Source: a bacterium
GTDB taxonomy: Bacteria; Patescibacteriota; Microgenomatia; UBA1406; GWC2-37-13
NCBI GenBank assembly: GCA_029573715.1
Contig: JAKQDR010000172.1
Span: 48,241-112,240 of the forward strand
DNA length: 64,000 nt
Reading direction: 5' to 3'
Shown in pieces: positions 9,090 through 16,428 of the stretch. Numbering within the stretch: position 1 is the first letter of the stretch; each line of letters begins with the position of its first letter. Below the pieces are notes generated by a model that ran no database searches, had not been told where the DNA came from, and saw only the letters and a list, made by a program, of their open reading frames with translations. Position numbers and translations under genes: made by a program.

Positions 9090-9572
9090 CTATCCAATCT
9101 TCACCTTATATCTATTTCCAAACTCAGTAAGAAATGCTTTTGCGTCGTTGTAGTTGTATCCCCAGCTGATTGTTATTACACCCGATTCTTGAATGAAACT
9201 CACCACTCCTATACCAAGCAATCTGAAAAAGAACGATTGAGAAAGATTGGTGCTTTCGATTTGGGACACAGGAAGACTGACATCTCCTTGTTTCAAAAGG
9301 TTTTTAAAATGAACATCAACACTATTTTCTTTCAATTCGATAGTTGCGTGTGAGGCATATGTCAGGCTGTCTGCAACGATATAAGCAAGGTAAAGGAATG
9401 ATGGTAGCAATACAATTAGCCAGCCAACTATTGCTGAAACCTTATCGAATACCCCTGCAAGTCCAAGTACAAAAAAGGCAATAATAAACAACCCGAAGAA
9501 CTTTATTACGAAACTTATCTGCAGTACATTTGCTAAGACAATCGCAACCTTATTGCTAATAGTTATCTTCAT
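9090..9572 (-). CDS. Membrane protein with bacterial PH-like (bPH2/YdbS-type) domain
   Basis: 160 aa. Two hydrophobic helices span about residues 20-70, followed by a beta-rich domain with LPVSQIESTNLSQSFFFRLLGIG, which matches the core of bPH2 (DUF304-type) domains. The molecular role of these domains is not established. It is the last gene of the minus-strand run containing crtI and crtB, 41 bp after crtB. Confidence 0.65.
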   Translation of the reverse strand: MKITISNKVAIVLANVLQISFVIKFFGLFIIAFFVLGLAGVFDKVSAIVGWLIVLLPSFLYLAYIVADSLTYASHATIELKENSVDVHFKNLLKQGDVSLPVSQIESTNLSQSFFFRLLGIGVVSFIQESGVITISWGYNYNDAKAFLTEFGNRYKVKIG

Positions 9573-9613
9573 TGAAGGGTTTGAAATAATAATTAGCTTG
9601 AATTATAGCAGAG

Positions 9614-10474
9614 TTAAGAGAATTTTGTGCTACTATAGGTTAATCTGCTGAACCAAACAGACAAGACTGTAAACAGTATCTTAAATAGTGACGGTCTCAC
9701 TTTTCTCTCAAATATTATCAAAGGATTGTGTGAGATTTGTTTTATGACACTTTCATATAAATCCATAGATAGCATAATAGGGAGCAGATATTGTTTGGGA
9801 AAGTATTTCAAACCCGCTCGAGATTCGCGCAAAATACGCTGTGCACGATCAAGCTGGATATGCATGAGCTTAGTGAATTCATACCTGTGGGTCAAAGCAT
9901 ATTGCTTGGTCAATGGTTCTGTGAGGTTGCACATTGCAAGTTCATCCTGAGGAATATAGCACTTTCCTGCCTTAGTGTCTTCATCAATATCCCGTGCAAT
10001 GTTCACCAGCTGCATAGCCTCTCCAAGTTTGCGTGCGTAGGCGTAGGAATCGGGATGAAGCTCCATGATTTGAGTCATATACAAACCCACCACTTCCGCG
10101 ACCCCATATATGAAGCGGGATAACTTGGCATATGTAGCATATGATTTGTTGGCCAAATCAATATCTTGAGATGCGAAATAATCCCAGATTAACCCCCCAT
10201 CAAGGTTCCGGCGCTTGACGAGCTTGCCAAATGCCTGCACTATGCTGTCATTCACATCTACGCCCGCCAGCGCTTGTTTAGTTTGCGCTTTCATTTTTTC
10301 ATAGCGGGCCATATCTACTTGTGGAGCATCCACCATATCATCACTTGTTCTTAAGAATGCATAGAGTATGTGAATATCATTTCGGACAGCTTTTGGGTAT
10401 AGAAGCGATGCAAAATAAAATGTTTTACTTGCATTGCGAGTGATGCGTGCGAAATCAGGAGGGATTGCTTTCAT
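9614..10474 (-). CDS. crtB: Phytoene/squalene synthase family (phytoene synthase)
   Basis: 286 aa from the ATG at 10474; a longer frame to 10558 only reads through crtI. Two Asp-rich motifs bind the prenyl diphosphates: SDDMVD near residue 45 and NIARDIDED near residue 160. FIYGVAEVVGLYM matches the conserved central helix. The enzyme joins two prenyl diphosphates head-to-head, giving phytoene (C40) or a C30 analogue. Its start overlaps the crtI stop by 20 bp, which implies translational coupling. Adjacent desaturase makes a carotenoid role much more likely than hopanoid squalene synthesis. Confidence 0.92.
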   Translation of the reverse strand: MKAIPPDFARITRNASKTFYFASLLYPKAVRNDIHILYAFLRTSDDMVDAPQVDMARYEKMKAQTKQALAGVDVNDSIVQAFGKLVKRRNLDGGLIWDYFASQDIDLANKSYATYAKLSRFIYGVAEVVGLYMTQIMELHPDSYAYARKLGEAMQLVNIARDIDEDTKAGKCYIPQDELAMCNLTEPLTKQYALTHRYEFTKLMHIQLDRAQRILRESRAGLKYFPKQYLLPIMLSMDLYESVIKQISHNPLIIFERKVRPSLFKILFTVLSVWFSRLTYSSTKFS

Positions 10475-11945
10475 GTTTTTTGATGAGGTTGTGCACGATT
10501 TGGGCCGATATGATGCCGATGGGTAATCCGATGCCGGGATTGGTGTACTGGCCGGCATAATACAAATTTTTAACTTTCGAACTCATATTTCGTGGGCGAA
10601 ATATGGCCGTTTGTAAAAGAGTGTGCGCAATGCCAAATGCCGAACCTTCGTAAGCGTAATAATCACGGATAAAGTCGCGGTGGGAATACAGACGTTTGAC
10701 GACAATGTGATTTCTGATATCTTGCTTGATGATGCGCTCAATGTGTTCAAGTACTTTGTCTGCGAATGCTTCGCGCACCTCATCGCTGTCATCAAGCCCC
10801 GGTGCGACGGGCACAAGCACAGTGAGTATATCGGTGCCATCTGGCGCTATGGTGGTATCTGTTTTGGTGGGTCGACACATGTAGTAGGAAGGGTCTTTAG
10901 ACCATTCCTTCGTTTTGTACACGCGTTCAAACTCCTTTTCCCATTCATCTCCTAAATAGAGGCTATGATGTTCGACATCATTGGTGAGTTTTGTATCAAG
11001 CCCAATATAGATAAGAAGCGCAGATGGCGACAGTGTCTTTTGTTTCCAATATTCGGCAGGATACGTTTGATACGCTTTTTCAAGCAGTTTTGTTTCCACA
11101 TGCGCATAGTCGGCGGCACAGACGACCACATTACCGTCAATGGGACCTCTGTTGGTCATAACTCGTGTCGCTCTCCCCTTCACTACCTCAATTTTTTGTA
11201 CTTCATGCTCTACTTTTACAACTACCCCATGATCTTTACAGAGCTTTTCAAAAGCCTCAACAAGTTTATACATCCCCCCCATGGGATACCATATGCCAAG
11301 GTCAAAATCTGCATGAGCCATGAGCGAATAAAATGCGGGTGTATTAAACGGTGAGCCTCCCAAAAATACCGTCATAAATTCCATCAGTTTTTGCAGGTGC
11401 CTATCTTTAAACGATGAGGCGACTTTTTGATGATACGACTTCAAAAGCCCAATATGGGGCATACGAGCAAGCGTCTGAGGTTTTGCGAGTTCCCACGGGA
11501 TGAGCCCATCGTAGTCAATGCGTACCAAGTCTTTCATCGCAAACGCATAGAGATCACGGCTTGATGCAAGAAAGTCTTGCAATTTCTTACCCCCCTCGTG
11601 CTCGTTTTGGTTAAAGATTTCTATGGTGCGATTGAGATCATCGGTTATGGTGATTGTTTCACCGTTGCTGTAGAAGATTTTGTAGTGTGTCTTAAGTTTG
11701 TGCAAGTCCATGTAATCTGATGGCTTTTTCCGAAACAGAGCGAAGAAGCGGTCAAATTCATCAGGCATCATGTACCATGAGGGCCCCATGTCAAAGGTGT
11801 ATCCTTTTTCTTCAAACACCATGGCTCTGCCCCCAACACGCTTGTTTTTCTCAAGCAGTGTAACGGAGTGGCCATCTTGAGCACAAAGCGCTGCAGTAGC
11901 AAGACCTGCTATACCTCCCCCGATAACCACTATGTGTTTTGACAT
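10455..11945 (-). CDS. crtI: Phytoene desaturase (CrtI/CrtN-type)
   Basis: 496 aa, typical for CrtI. The N-terminal dinucleotide-binding fold reads VVIGGGIAGLATAALCAQDG with the acidic end of strand 2 at LLEKNKRVGGR. The C-terminal family signature is YYAGQYTNPGIGLPIGI. The enzyme introduces double bonds into phytoene or diapophytoene using FAD at the membrane. The number of desaturations cannot be read from sequence. It sits 12 bp after the nucleotidyltransferase gene and overlaps crtB. TATAAT lies 6 nt before the ATG, so it may also have its own leaderless transcript. Confidence 0.94.
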   Translation of the reverse strand: MSKHIVVIGGGIAGLATAALCAQDGHSVTLLEKNKRVGGRAMVFEEKGYTFDMGPSWYMMPDEFDRFFALFRKKPSDYMDLHKLKTHYKIFYSNGETITITDDLNRTIEIFNQNEHEGGKKLQDFLASSRDLYAFAMKDLVRIDYDGLIPWELAKPQTLARMPHIGLLKSYHQKVASSFKDRHLQKLMEFMTVFLGGSPFNTPAFYSLMAHADFDLGIWYPMGGMYKLVEAFEKLCKDHGVVVKVEHEVQKIEVVKGRATRVMTNRGPIDGNVVVCAADYAHVETKLLEKAYQTYPAEYWKQKTLSPSALLIYIGLDTKLTNDVEHHSLYLGDEWEKEFERVYKTKEWSKDPSYYMCRPTKTDTTIAPDGTDILTVLVPVAPGLDDSDEVREAFADKVLEHIERIIKQDIRNHIVVKRLYSHRDFIRDYYAYEGSAFGIAHTLLQTAIFRPRNMSSKVKNLYYAGQYTNPGIGLPIGIISAQIVHNLIKKHESNPS

Positions 11946-11951
11946 ATGCCA

Positions 11952-11957
11952 ATTATA
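11952..11957 (-). promoter_or_regulatory. Putative -10 box of crtI, leaderless configuration
   Basis: TATAAT on the minus strand ends 6 nt before the crtI ATG. No good -35 hexamer is seen, and the box reaches to within a base of the upstream gene's stop codon, so this internal promoter is tentative. Confidence 0.4.
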
Positions 11958-12524
11958 TTATATCGGACTTCTTTGCTTTTTCTTATTGAACCATGCGTAA
12001 AACTCCCGGGCGCTTAGCACTTGCTCATGACAGAAAGCCTCGTAAATATCAACACTGGAAAACGCCTTATGATAATCCGGATCTTTGGCTAGTGCGGTTT
12101 TTAGCGACAGAAAAGATTGTGCATCAATGGATTTGTATTTTTCTATCCAACGGTCTCTTAAGGAAAGCTCATGTGCGGTTTCATGTGGGTTCATGATCCA
12201 GATATCGATTTTCCATTGATGAATATACAGGCCAATCCATACTCCCTTGGGTCTATCTTTCTTATTCTTGTTTCGGTTATCAAGAGTTTTGATGGTTGCA
12301 TGCTCAATTGAACGGATTGAGCTAAGTACATCGTCTGCCAACTTCAAATCATCACCAGGAATCTCAAGCACCAAATCCAAATCCCTCCATACCATAAGGT
12401 TATATGCGTAGCTTCCTACCATGTGTACGGTGCCAAACTCGAAGAGACGATCAATAAGTTTCATATCCGAAAGTATCTTGTCTGCTTCATCGTGGAGAAT
12501 TTGTGCTTGTTGGAGATAGTCCAT
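11958..12524 (-). CDS. Nucleotidyltransferase-fold protein
   Basis: 188 aa. GSYAYNLMVWRDLDLVLEI near residue 40 matches the GS...DxD core of the polymerase-beta-type nucleotidyltransferase superfamily, and WKIDIWI near residue 105 could supply the third acidic residue. Substrate is unknown; toxin-antitoxin, tRNA-modifying and antibiotic-modifying proteins share this fold. It lies between the NIF3-like gene (9 bp) and crtI (12 bp), so it is probably co-transcribed with the carotenoid genes, though no functional link is evident. Confidence 0.7.
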   Translation of the reverse strand: MDYLQQAQILHDEADKILSDMKLIDRLFEFGTVHMVGSYAYNLMVWRDLDLVLEIPGDDLKLADDVLSSIRSIEHATIKTLDNRNKNKKDRPKGVWIGLYIHQWKIDIWIMNPHETAHELSLRDRWIEKYKSIDAQSFLSLKTALAKDPDYHKAFSSVDIYEAFCHEQVLSAREFYAWFNKKKQRSPI

Positions 12525-12533
12525 ATGAAATGT

Positions 12534-12854
12534 CTAGTGTTGAAGTGTGAGCACATTAATCTCCGGGCTTTCATACGAATGGTGCTTGTTAATCGCAGAG
12601 ATGACATCGGGCACATTTTCATGTGGACAGATCATCTCGATGCGAAATTGTGGTTCTTCGCTCAGCGCCCCTACAGTTCCGGTGGTGGGATGCGCGCCGG
12701 GAAGTGGTTTCCAGTAGCCTGTGCCTTCTGTCACAAATGCACAGTGCGAATAGTTGCCAATAATGCCCGCCCCAGCTTGTGCCATAACATCAATAAGTGT
12801 TTTGACGTCTTTCTGTGGTGCAAATACGATGATTTTGGTGAGCAACTTATCCAC
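12534..12854 (-). CDS. Stand-alone YqfO/NIF3 insertion-domain-like protein (CutA/PII-like fold)
   Basis: 106 aa. GAGIIGNYSHCAFVTEGTG, then PGAHPTTGTVG and a C-terminal stretch with SYESPE match the ferredoxin-like domain found inserted in many bacterial NIF3/YqfO proteins and also as a separate small protein. The metal-site NIF3 domains are absent. The function of the stand-alone form is not known. The start overlaps the stop of the upstream Nudix gene by 8 bp. Confidence 0.75.
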   Translation of the reverse strand: MDKLLTKIIVFAPQKDVKTLIDVMAQAGAGIIGNYSHCAFVTEGTGYWKPLPGAHPTTGTVGALSEEPQFRIEMICPHENVPDVISAINKHHSYESPEINVLTLQH

Positions 12855-13293
12855 GTTTCAAAAAGAAATTTTTATATCGTTGTAGTGCGGATATGATGCC
12901 AGGATGCAAGGGATGGGGAAAATTTCTCATCTTATACCAACCAATTTCCTCGATTTTGTGTGGTTCATTATTGCGAACTTCACTTGGTCGAACGAGTACG
13001 AAATATGGCACAATAATCCAATGACTTGTTTCTTTTCCTTCATTTCTGATTAAACTAAACGGAGGCAACCCCTCTTGAATGACTCCTTGGCATCCATACT
13101 CCTCCGAAACCTCTTTGAGAACGTTCTCTTCCAAAGAGAGCCCCTTCTCGAGCTTGCCTCCTCCTGTATCCCATTTTCCCACTTCATCTCGACAGTTGAC
13201 ACTTCTTTTATGAAAGAGGAATAATCCATTTCCATCATTGCAGTAAAACGGAGTGGAAATACCGATATAGTCAATACCAGGTCTCATATCCAT
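12847..13293 (-). CDS. Nudix hydrolase (atypical Nudix box)
   Basis: 148 aa from the ATG at 13293. A longer open frame extends to 13482 but runs through the tRNA-Pro gene and its copy, so I reject it. The Nudix region is GGGKLEKGLSLEENVLKEVSEEYGC. The KEVSEE part carries the catalytic Glu pair with Arg changed to Lys, and the first Glu of the GX5E element is replaced by Leu. Nudix enzymes hydrolyse nucleoside diphosphates linked to other groups; the substrate is unknown. It heads the minus-strand run leading to crtI-crtB. Confidence 0.75.
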   Translation of the reverse strand: MDMRPGIDYIGISTPFYCNDGNGLFLFHKRSVNCRDEVGKWDTGGGKLEKGLSLEENVLKEVSEEYGCQGVIQEGLPPFSLIRNEGKETSHWIIVPYFVLVRPSEVRNNEPHKIEEIGWYKMRNFPHPLHPGIISALQRYKNFFLKRG

Positions 13294-13330
13294 ATCCTGG
13301 GTATCATACACTAAATAATTATATGTATAC

Positions 13331-13404
13331 CTCCGCGATAGCGTCGGGATGGCGAGACTTGTCATGCCAAAGGCAGATCCGCCTCTGGCGGAAACTCGCG
13401 ACCT
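13331..13404 (-). repeat. Partial copy of the tRNA-Pro 3' end, interrupted in the T-loop
   Basis: Bases 13331-13361 and 13393-13404 repeat 13437-13479, identical over 43 bp. This covers the T-arm, the 3' acceptor strand and downstream flank of the intact tRNA-Pro. The copy is split by a 31-nt insert at 13362-13392 composed of two adjacent hairpins, TGCC-AAA-GGCA and TCCGCC-TCT-GGCGGA. Confidence 0.85.
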
Positions 13405-13449
13405 TCCATTGATATGAATACTCAATAGGTCTCCGCCTCCGCGATAGCG

Positions 13450-13522
13450 TCGGGATGGCGAGACTTGAACTCGCGACCTCACGGTCCCGAACCGTGTGTT
13501 CTACCATCTGAACTACATCCCG
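13450..13522 (-). tRNA. tRNA-Pro(CGG)
   Basis: The minus strand folds as a cloverleaf. The acceptor is CGGGATG/CATCCCG with discriminator A. The anticodon stem is CACGG/CCGTG around loop TTCGGGA, giving anticodon CGG. The T-stem is GCGAG/CTCGC around TTCAAGT. No CCA is encoded. Both flanks are complementary for a further 13 bp (TCCGCCGTAGCGT against ACGCTATCGCGGA, one mismatch and one G-T pair), so the precursor could form a very long acceptor helix. Confidence 0.95.
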
Positions 13523-13562
13523 ACGCTACGGCGGACAAGGCGAACCGTGAAAGCTTTCAGTC

Positions 13563-13586
13563 AAAGGCTGATCCGCCCCTGGCGGA
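13563..13586. repeat. Second copy of the hairpin insert sequence, upstream of tRNA-Pro
   Basis: This 24-bp stretch matches the insert at 13369-13392 with two differences and keeps the TCCGCC...GGCGGA palindrome. The same element therefore occurs on both sides of tRNA-Pro, once inside the tRNA copy and once free in the spacer. Confidence 0.7.
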
Positions 13587-13618
13587 ATCTGCATTCTTTC
13601 AGTCCCATTGTATCAAAC

Positions 13619-14596
13619 TTAATTCTCCCTGCCCTTGATATAACAAGAACCTTTGGTTGTTCCGACTTTTTGCACATGCCCACTATTCACAAGCTGGGCA
13701 ATGTCATAGCGTAAAGTCCGTATCGGCACCCCGAGAAACCGTCTATGAATACCATCCATGGTTATGTAGGGATGATCCTTGATGATGTTTACTATCTCCT
13801 CCCGCCGAGGTGATAGGTAATGACCAGTGCTGATTTGTTTATGAGTAAGCTCCGCATGCAAAGCAGTGAGTTCGTTGGTAAGCGCCTCAAGCATAAAGAG
13901 TAAATACCCACCAATGTCTTTTGTACCAATATCAATATATCGATAATACAAATCTCGATGGGACTCCAAGTAATGATCGAAAGGAATGATAAACGGAAAT
14001 GTCTGCCCCTGTGCATTCAAAGTCAAAGTCACCAGGAGCCTTCCCACTCTTCCATTTCCGTCGATAAAAGGATGTATTTTTTCAAAAACCAGATGTGCAA
14101 TGAGTGCGGTTAAAATAGGAAACTCAGCGGGTTCATTACAATACGCAAGCAGAGTATCTAAGTCTTTACGCATTGTTATGGGCGGAGGAGGAAGATATCG
14201 TACTCCTCCAAACTGATCGAAGATGGCATTTTGTTGGGTGCGCAGATTTCCCGCATCAGCACTTAGGCCGTTTAATACTTTAGCATGTAATTCACGTATG
14301 GTTTTCGGTGTTATTGGTGAGCGTATAGGAATATGTTTGATATATTCAATCGCATCAATGAGGTTGAACACTTCTTGTTTTGCCTGTTCGTTTTTTGAGT
14401 TTTCAAATGAGGATTCTGAAAGTTTATTGCCTTCAATTCTTGCAGAATAGAGAGAACTTTTTAATACAGCTTGGCTCTCCACTTTTCGTAAATATGACAA
14501 TGGCACATCAACAGCCAATACCATTTTGCGGGCAGTTTCATAGGAAGCGAGTGATTGTATAAGGGTATAGTTAATCGTGGGTGTTGGGATCTTCAT
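13619..14596 (-). CDS. Fic domain protein (class II, with N-terminal inhibitory motif)
   Basis: 325 aa from the ATG at 14596. The Fic active site HPFIDGNGRVGR is near residue 190, with all key residues (His, Asp, Gly-Asn-Gly-Arg) intact. The N-terminal SARIEGN matches the (S/T)xxxE(G/N) inhibitory helix, so AMP-transfer is probably auto-inhibited. A C-terminal winged helix (about 265-325, ITMDGIHRRF...IRTLRYDI) suggests DNA binding. Fic proteins transfer AMP or other phosphate groups to target proteins. A strong leaderless promoter lies directly upstream. Confidence 0.93.
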   Translation of the reverse strand: MKIPTPTINYTLIQSLASYETARKMVLAVDVPLSYLRKVESQAVLKSSLYSARIEGNKLSESSFENSKNEQAKQEVFNLIDAIEYIKHIPIRSPITPKTIRELHAKVLNGLSADAGNLRTQQNAIFDQFGGVRYLPPPPITMRKDLDTLLAYCNEPAEFPILTALIAHLVFEKIHPFIDGNGRVGRLLVTLTLNAQGQTFPFIIPFDHYLESHRDLYYRYIDIGTKDIGGYLLFMLEALTNELTALHAELTHKQISTGHYLSPRREEIVNIIKDHPYITMDGIHRRFLGVPIRTLRYDIAQLVNSGHVQKVGTTKGSCYIKGREN

Positions 14597-14602
14597 GAGC
14601 CC

Positions 14603-14631
14603 ATTGTAAAATAGTGTCAAATAATTGTCAA
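14603..14631 (-). promoter_or_regulatory. fic promoter, leaderless, overlapping an inverted repeat
   Basis: On the minus strand TTGACA, a 17-bp spacer and TACAAT are followed by GGGCTC and the ATG. A second TTGACA lies inside the spacer. The region 14621-14636 is close to palindromic (ATAATT-GTCA-AATTAT on the plus strand), a possible operator for the Fic protein's own winged helix. Confidence 0.75.
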
Positions 14632-14761
14632 ATTATTGCCGAATAATGATAAATTAAGAATATTACGGTCACTGAGGGATTTAGTAACCGATAATGGAGT
14701 CACCCTTGTACGCATTCAACTATTCGATGACATGTGCATCGGCGTATAGATATGGTAAACA

Positions 14762-15316
14762 TTACTTCGCTCCTCCCGCCTTGGTTTCGGGGTGCTGCTC
14801 TGTGGTTGCTTTTCTGCGCGGTTGTCCGAGCTTTTGTTTTTGCTTTCCTTGCCCGCCGCTTTGATTTTGCTCTTCTTGTTGTTTTTTTTGTTGTTCTTCT
14901 TTTTTCTTTCGCTCTTGCTCTTCCTCTTGCTTCTTTTTGTCTTGCTCTTGCTTCTTTTTCTGCTCTAAAAACTGCACATATTCATCCTGATATTTTTTGA
15001 AAAATTGCTTGAGTTGCAGTGACACCGATTTGTCTTTAGATCCGGCCTTTTGCATATCAAGCGGCGTATGATTTTTGCCCTCTTTTGCTTCCTTATTTTC
15101 AACCATAGGCTCACGGGGAAGCCCGTAGAGTTCTCGCGTCCATGCATTTGGGTCCCCGATGCTGATTGCCGCTTTAACAGAGCTTCCTACACTGCTGTGT
15201 GGGCCACTGCTACCTTGCGCTTGTTTGGCGAGGGGGTTGTTTTGAGGGTCTTGGCCGGCCCCCTGCTCAAGCATCCGCTCAAAAGAGTCTTCTGGGAGTT
15301 TTTGGTGATGGCTCAT
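14762..15316 (-). CDS. Low-complexity charged protein of unknown function
   Basis: 184 aa. The N-terminal half carries a PNAWTRELYGLPREPM segment, and the C-terminal half (about residues 95-170) is a Lys/Glu/Gln-rich helix that would form a coiled coil or RNA-binding tail. No signal peptide or membrane segment is seen. I do not recognise the family. A TACTAT box lies 6 nt before the ATG and is formed partly by the edge of the heptad repeat array that follows. Confidence 0.65.
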   Translation of the reverse strand: MSHHQKLPEDSFERMLEQGAGQDPQNNPLAKQAQGSSGPHSSVGSSVKAAISIGDPNAWTRELYGLPREPMVENKEAKEGKNHTPLDMQKAGSKDKSVSLQLKQFFKKYQDEYVQFLEQKKKQEQDKKKQEEEQERKKKEEQQKKQQEEQNQSGGQGKQKQKLGQPRRKATTEQHPETKAGGAK

Positions 15317-15374
15317 AGGTTAATAGTACAGAGTACAGAGTACAAAGTACAGAGAAATAAACACATCCAGTCAT

Positions 15375-15728
15375 CTAAACTTGTCGCAGTTTAGCAATCA
15401 TTGACGACGTCATTTTCTTAGTTTCTATTATTAATGACAATATTTCCTCATATGTTCTTTTGTCAATATAAGTTAGCTCGAAAGCCATGCAGTTCATAGA
15501 ACGCACCTCGGCTAATGATCCTTTTGCAATTATTAGATATCGAATAAATTGCTTGTTGTTATGCTGTTCAAAACCTTCTGCGATATTATTCATGACAGAA
15601 ATCGAAGCGCGTTGCATTTGATCTTTGAAACCAAAATCACGAACGTTAGTAAGTTTCTTGTAGACAAGAAGTGATAGGGTTTTTGCTTTTTGCCAGATTA
15701 CGAGTTCCTCAAATACTGATATCGTCAT
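15375..15728 (-). CDS. Four-helix-bundle protein of the 23S rRNA IVP / Avd-like family
   Basis: 117 aa, all helical. FEELVIWQKAK at the start, RASISVMNNIAEG in the middle and FIRYLIIAKGSLAEVRS match the S23/IVP family of proteins found in 23S rRNA intervening sequences, the family to which the Avd accessory protein of diversity-generating retroelements is related. It is not inside an rRNA gene here. The start codon is 6 nt after a TACAAT box that is itself part of the flanking repeat array. Confidence 0.9.
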   Translation of the reverse strand: MTISVFEELVIWQKAKTLSLLVYKKLTNVRDFGFKDQMQRASISVMNNIAEGFEQHNNKQFIRYLIIAKGSLAEVRSMNCMAFELTYIDKRTYEEILSLIIETKKMTSSMIAKLRQV

Positions 15729-15734
15729 ATGAGC

Positions 15735-15740
15735 ATTGTA
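15735..15740 (-). promoter_or_regulatory. Putative -10 box of the IVP gene, inside the repeat array
   Basis: TACAAT on the minus strand ends 6 nt before the IVP ATG. It is at the inner edge of the right heptad array, so the repeat itself may supply promoters. No -35 hexamer is evident. Confidence 0.45.
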
Positions 15741-15797
15741 CTCTGAACTTTGTATTCTCTATGCTGTACTCTGTACTCTGTACTTCGTACTTTGTGG

Positions 15798-16106
15798 TTA
15801 TATGATTCCCAGCTCCGCCTTTCCTTTCTCGCTCACCATACCGTCATTCCAGGGGGGGTCGAAGGTGAGCTCCACATCAATGGTGTCGGGTGTGTAGCCA
15901 AGGGGGGCTAAAGCCTTGTGGATATCATCATGGATGGTGTTAAAAAGCGGACACCCCATAGAAGTGAGCGTCATAATCAGCTTGACTTCTTTTTCATTGG
16001 GAAATTCAACATCATATACGAGCCCAAGATCGACAATGCTAATATCAAGCTCTGGATCAACCACCGTCATGAGCTGGTTTATCACATTATCTTTTGTAAT
16101 ACGCAT
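15798..16106 (-). CDS. MIP18/DUF59 family Fe-S assembly protein (SufT/PaaD-like)
   Basis: 102 aa from the ATG at 16106; an upstream in-frame extension is less likely. DPELDISIVDLGLVYDV, TSMGCPL and FDPPWNDGMVSEKGKAELG are the family hallmarks, with the conserved Cys in MGCP. Members help mature iron-sulfur proteins, but no suf gene is nearby. A TATACT box lies 8 nt before the start. Its stop abuts the right heptad array of the IVP cassette. Confidence 0.88.
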   Translation of the reverse strand: MRITKDNVINQLMTVVDPELDISIVDLGLVYDVEFPNEKEVKLIMTLTSMGCPLFNTIHDDIHKALAPLGYTPDTIDVELTFDPPWNDGMVSEKGKAELGII

Positions 16107-16163
16107 ACACGGGAAGTATACTATGGGCATTAGTATTGTTCTTCTCAAAGTTAAAAAATCAGA

Positions 16164-16352
16164 GTGAAAGAATTAGTACCCTGCACACAGAAAGTCCCTC
16201 CTTGTGATCCTAAGAAATGTCCTCAGGAGTATTGTGAATGGCGCGATAGAGTTTGGATTATACAGCACATGAGTGAGGGCCTAGATAGTGGTATTAAGGG
16301 ATGGGGGGGGTTAATAAAGCCTAACAACAAACCTCGAACTCAACGCAGGTAA
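16164..16352 (+). CDS. Possible small Cys-rich protein
   Basis: 62 aa from a GTG at 16164. Four Cys in the first 24 residues follow a CX6CX4CX4C spacing with Pro and Lys between them, which could bind a metal. No family is recognised, the start codon is weak and no ribosome site is visible. It fills the gap before the rnj promoter and could be spurious. Confidence 0.35.
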   Translation: MKELVPCTQKVPPCDPKKCPQEYCEWRDRVWIIQHMSEGLDSGIKGWGGLIKPNNKPRTQRR

Positions 16353-16428
16353 AAACACTGCTATAATGAGTATTATTCTTCGAGATTAGAAACGTTATGT
16401 TATTTATCTATTTGTTATTCGTGCAATT

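Larger units (their letters stand above)
15325..15796. mobile_element. IVP gene cassette bracketed by inverted heptanucleotide arrays
   Basis: The left array 15327-15354 has four units of TACAGAG/TACAAAG. The right array 15739-15794 has eight in-phase units of the opposite orientation (TACTCTG, TACTTTG and variants). They enclose only the four-helix-bundle gene. The element fills the space between the start codon of the 14762 gene and the stop codon of the Fe-S assembly gene. A solo copy of the array is at 34186-34213. No transposase or reverse transcriptase is present, so mobility is inferred from the structure. Confidence 0.6.

Noticed and set aside
9090..13293. Retinal/rhodopsin system
   Set aside because: No rhodopsin, lycopene cyclase or carotenoid dioxygenase is visible in the window.
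12847..13482. Longer Nudix reading frame starting at 13482
   Set aside because: The extension runs through tRNA-Pro and its copy; the ATG at 13293 begins the fold.
14640..14700. Terminator hairpin CGGTTACT...AGTGACCG after the 184-aa gene
   Set aside because: The stem is imperfect and no proper T-run follows.
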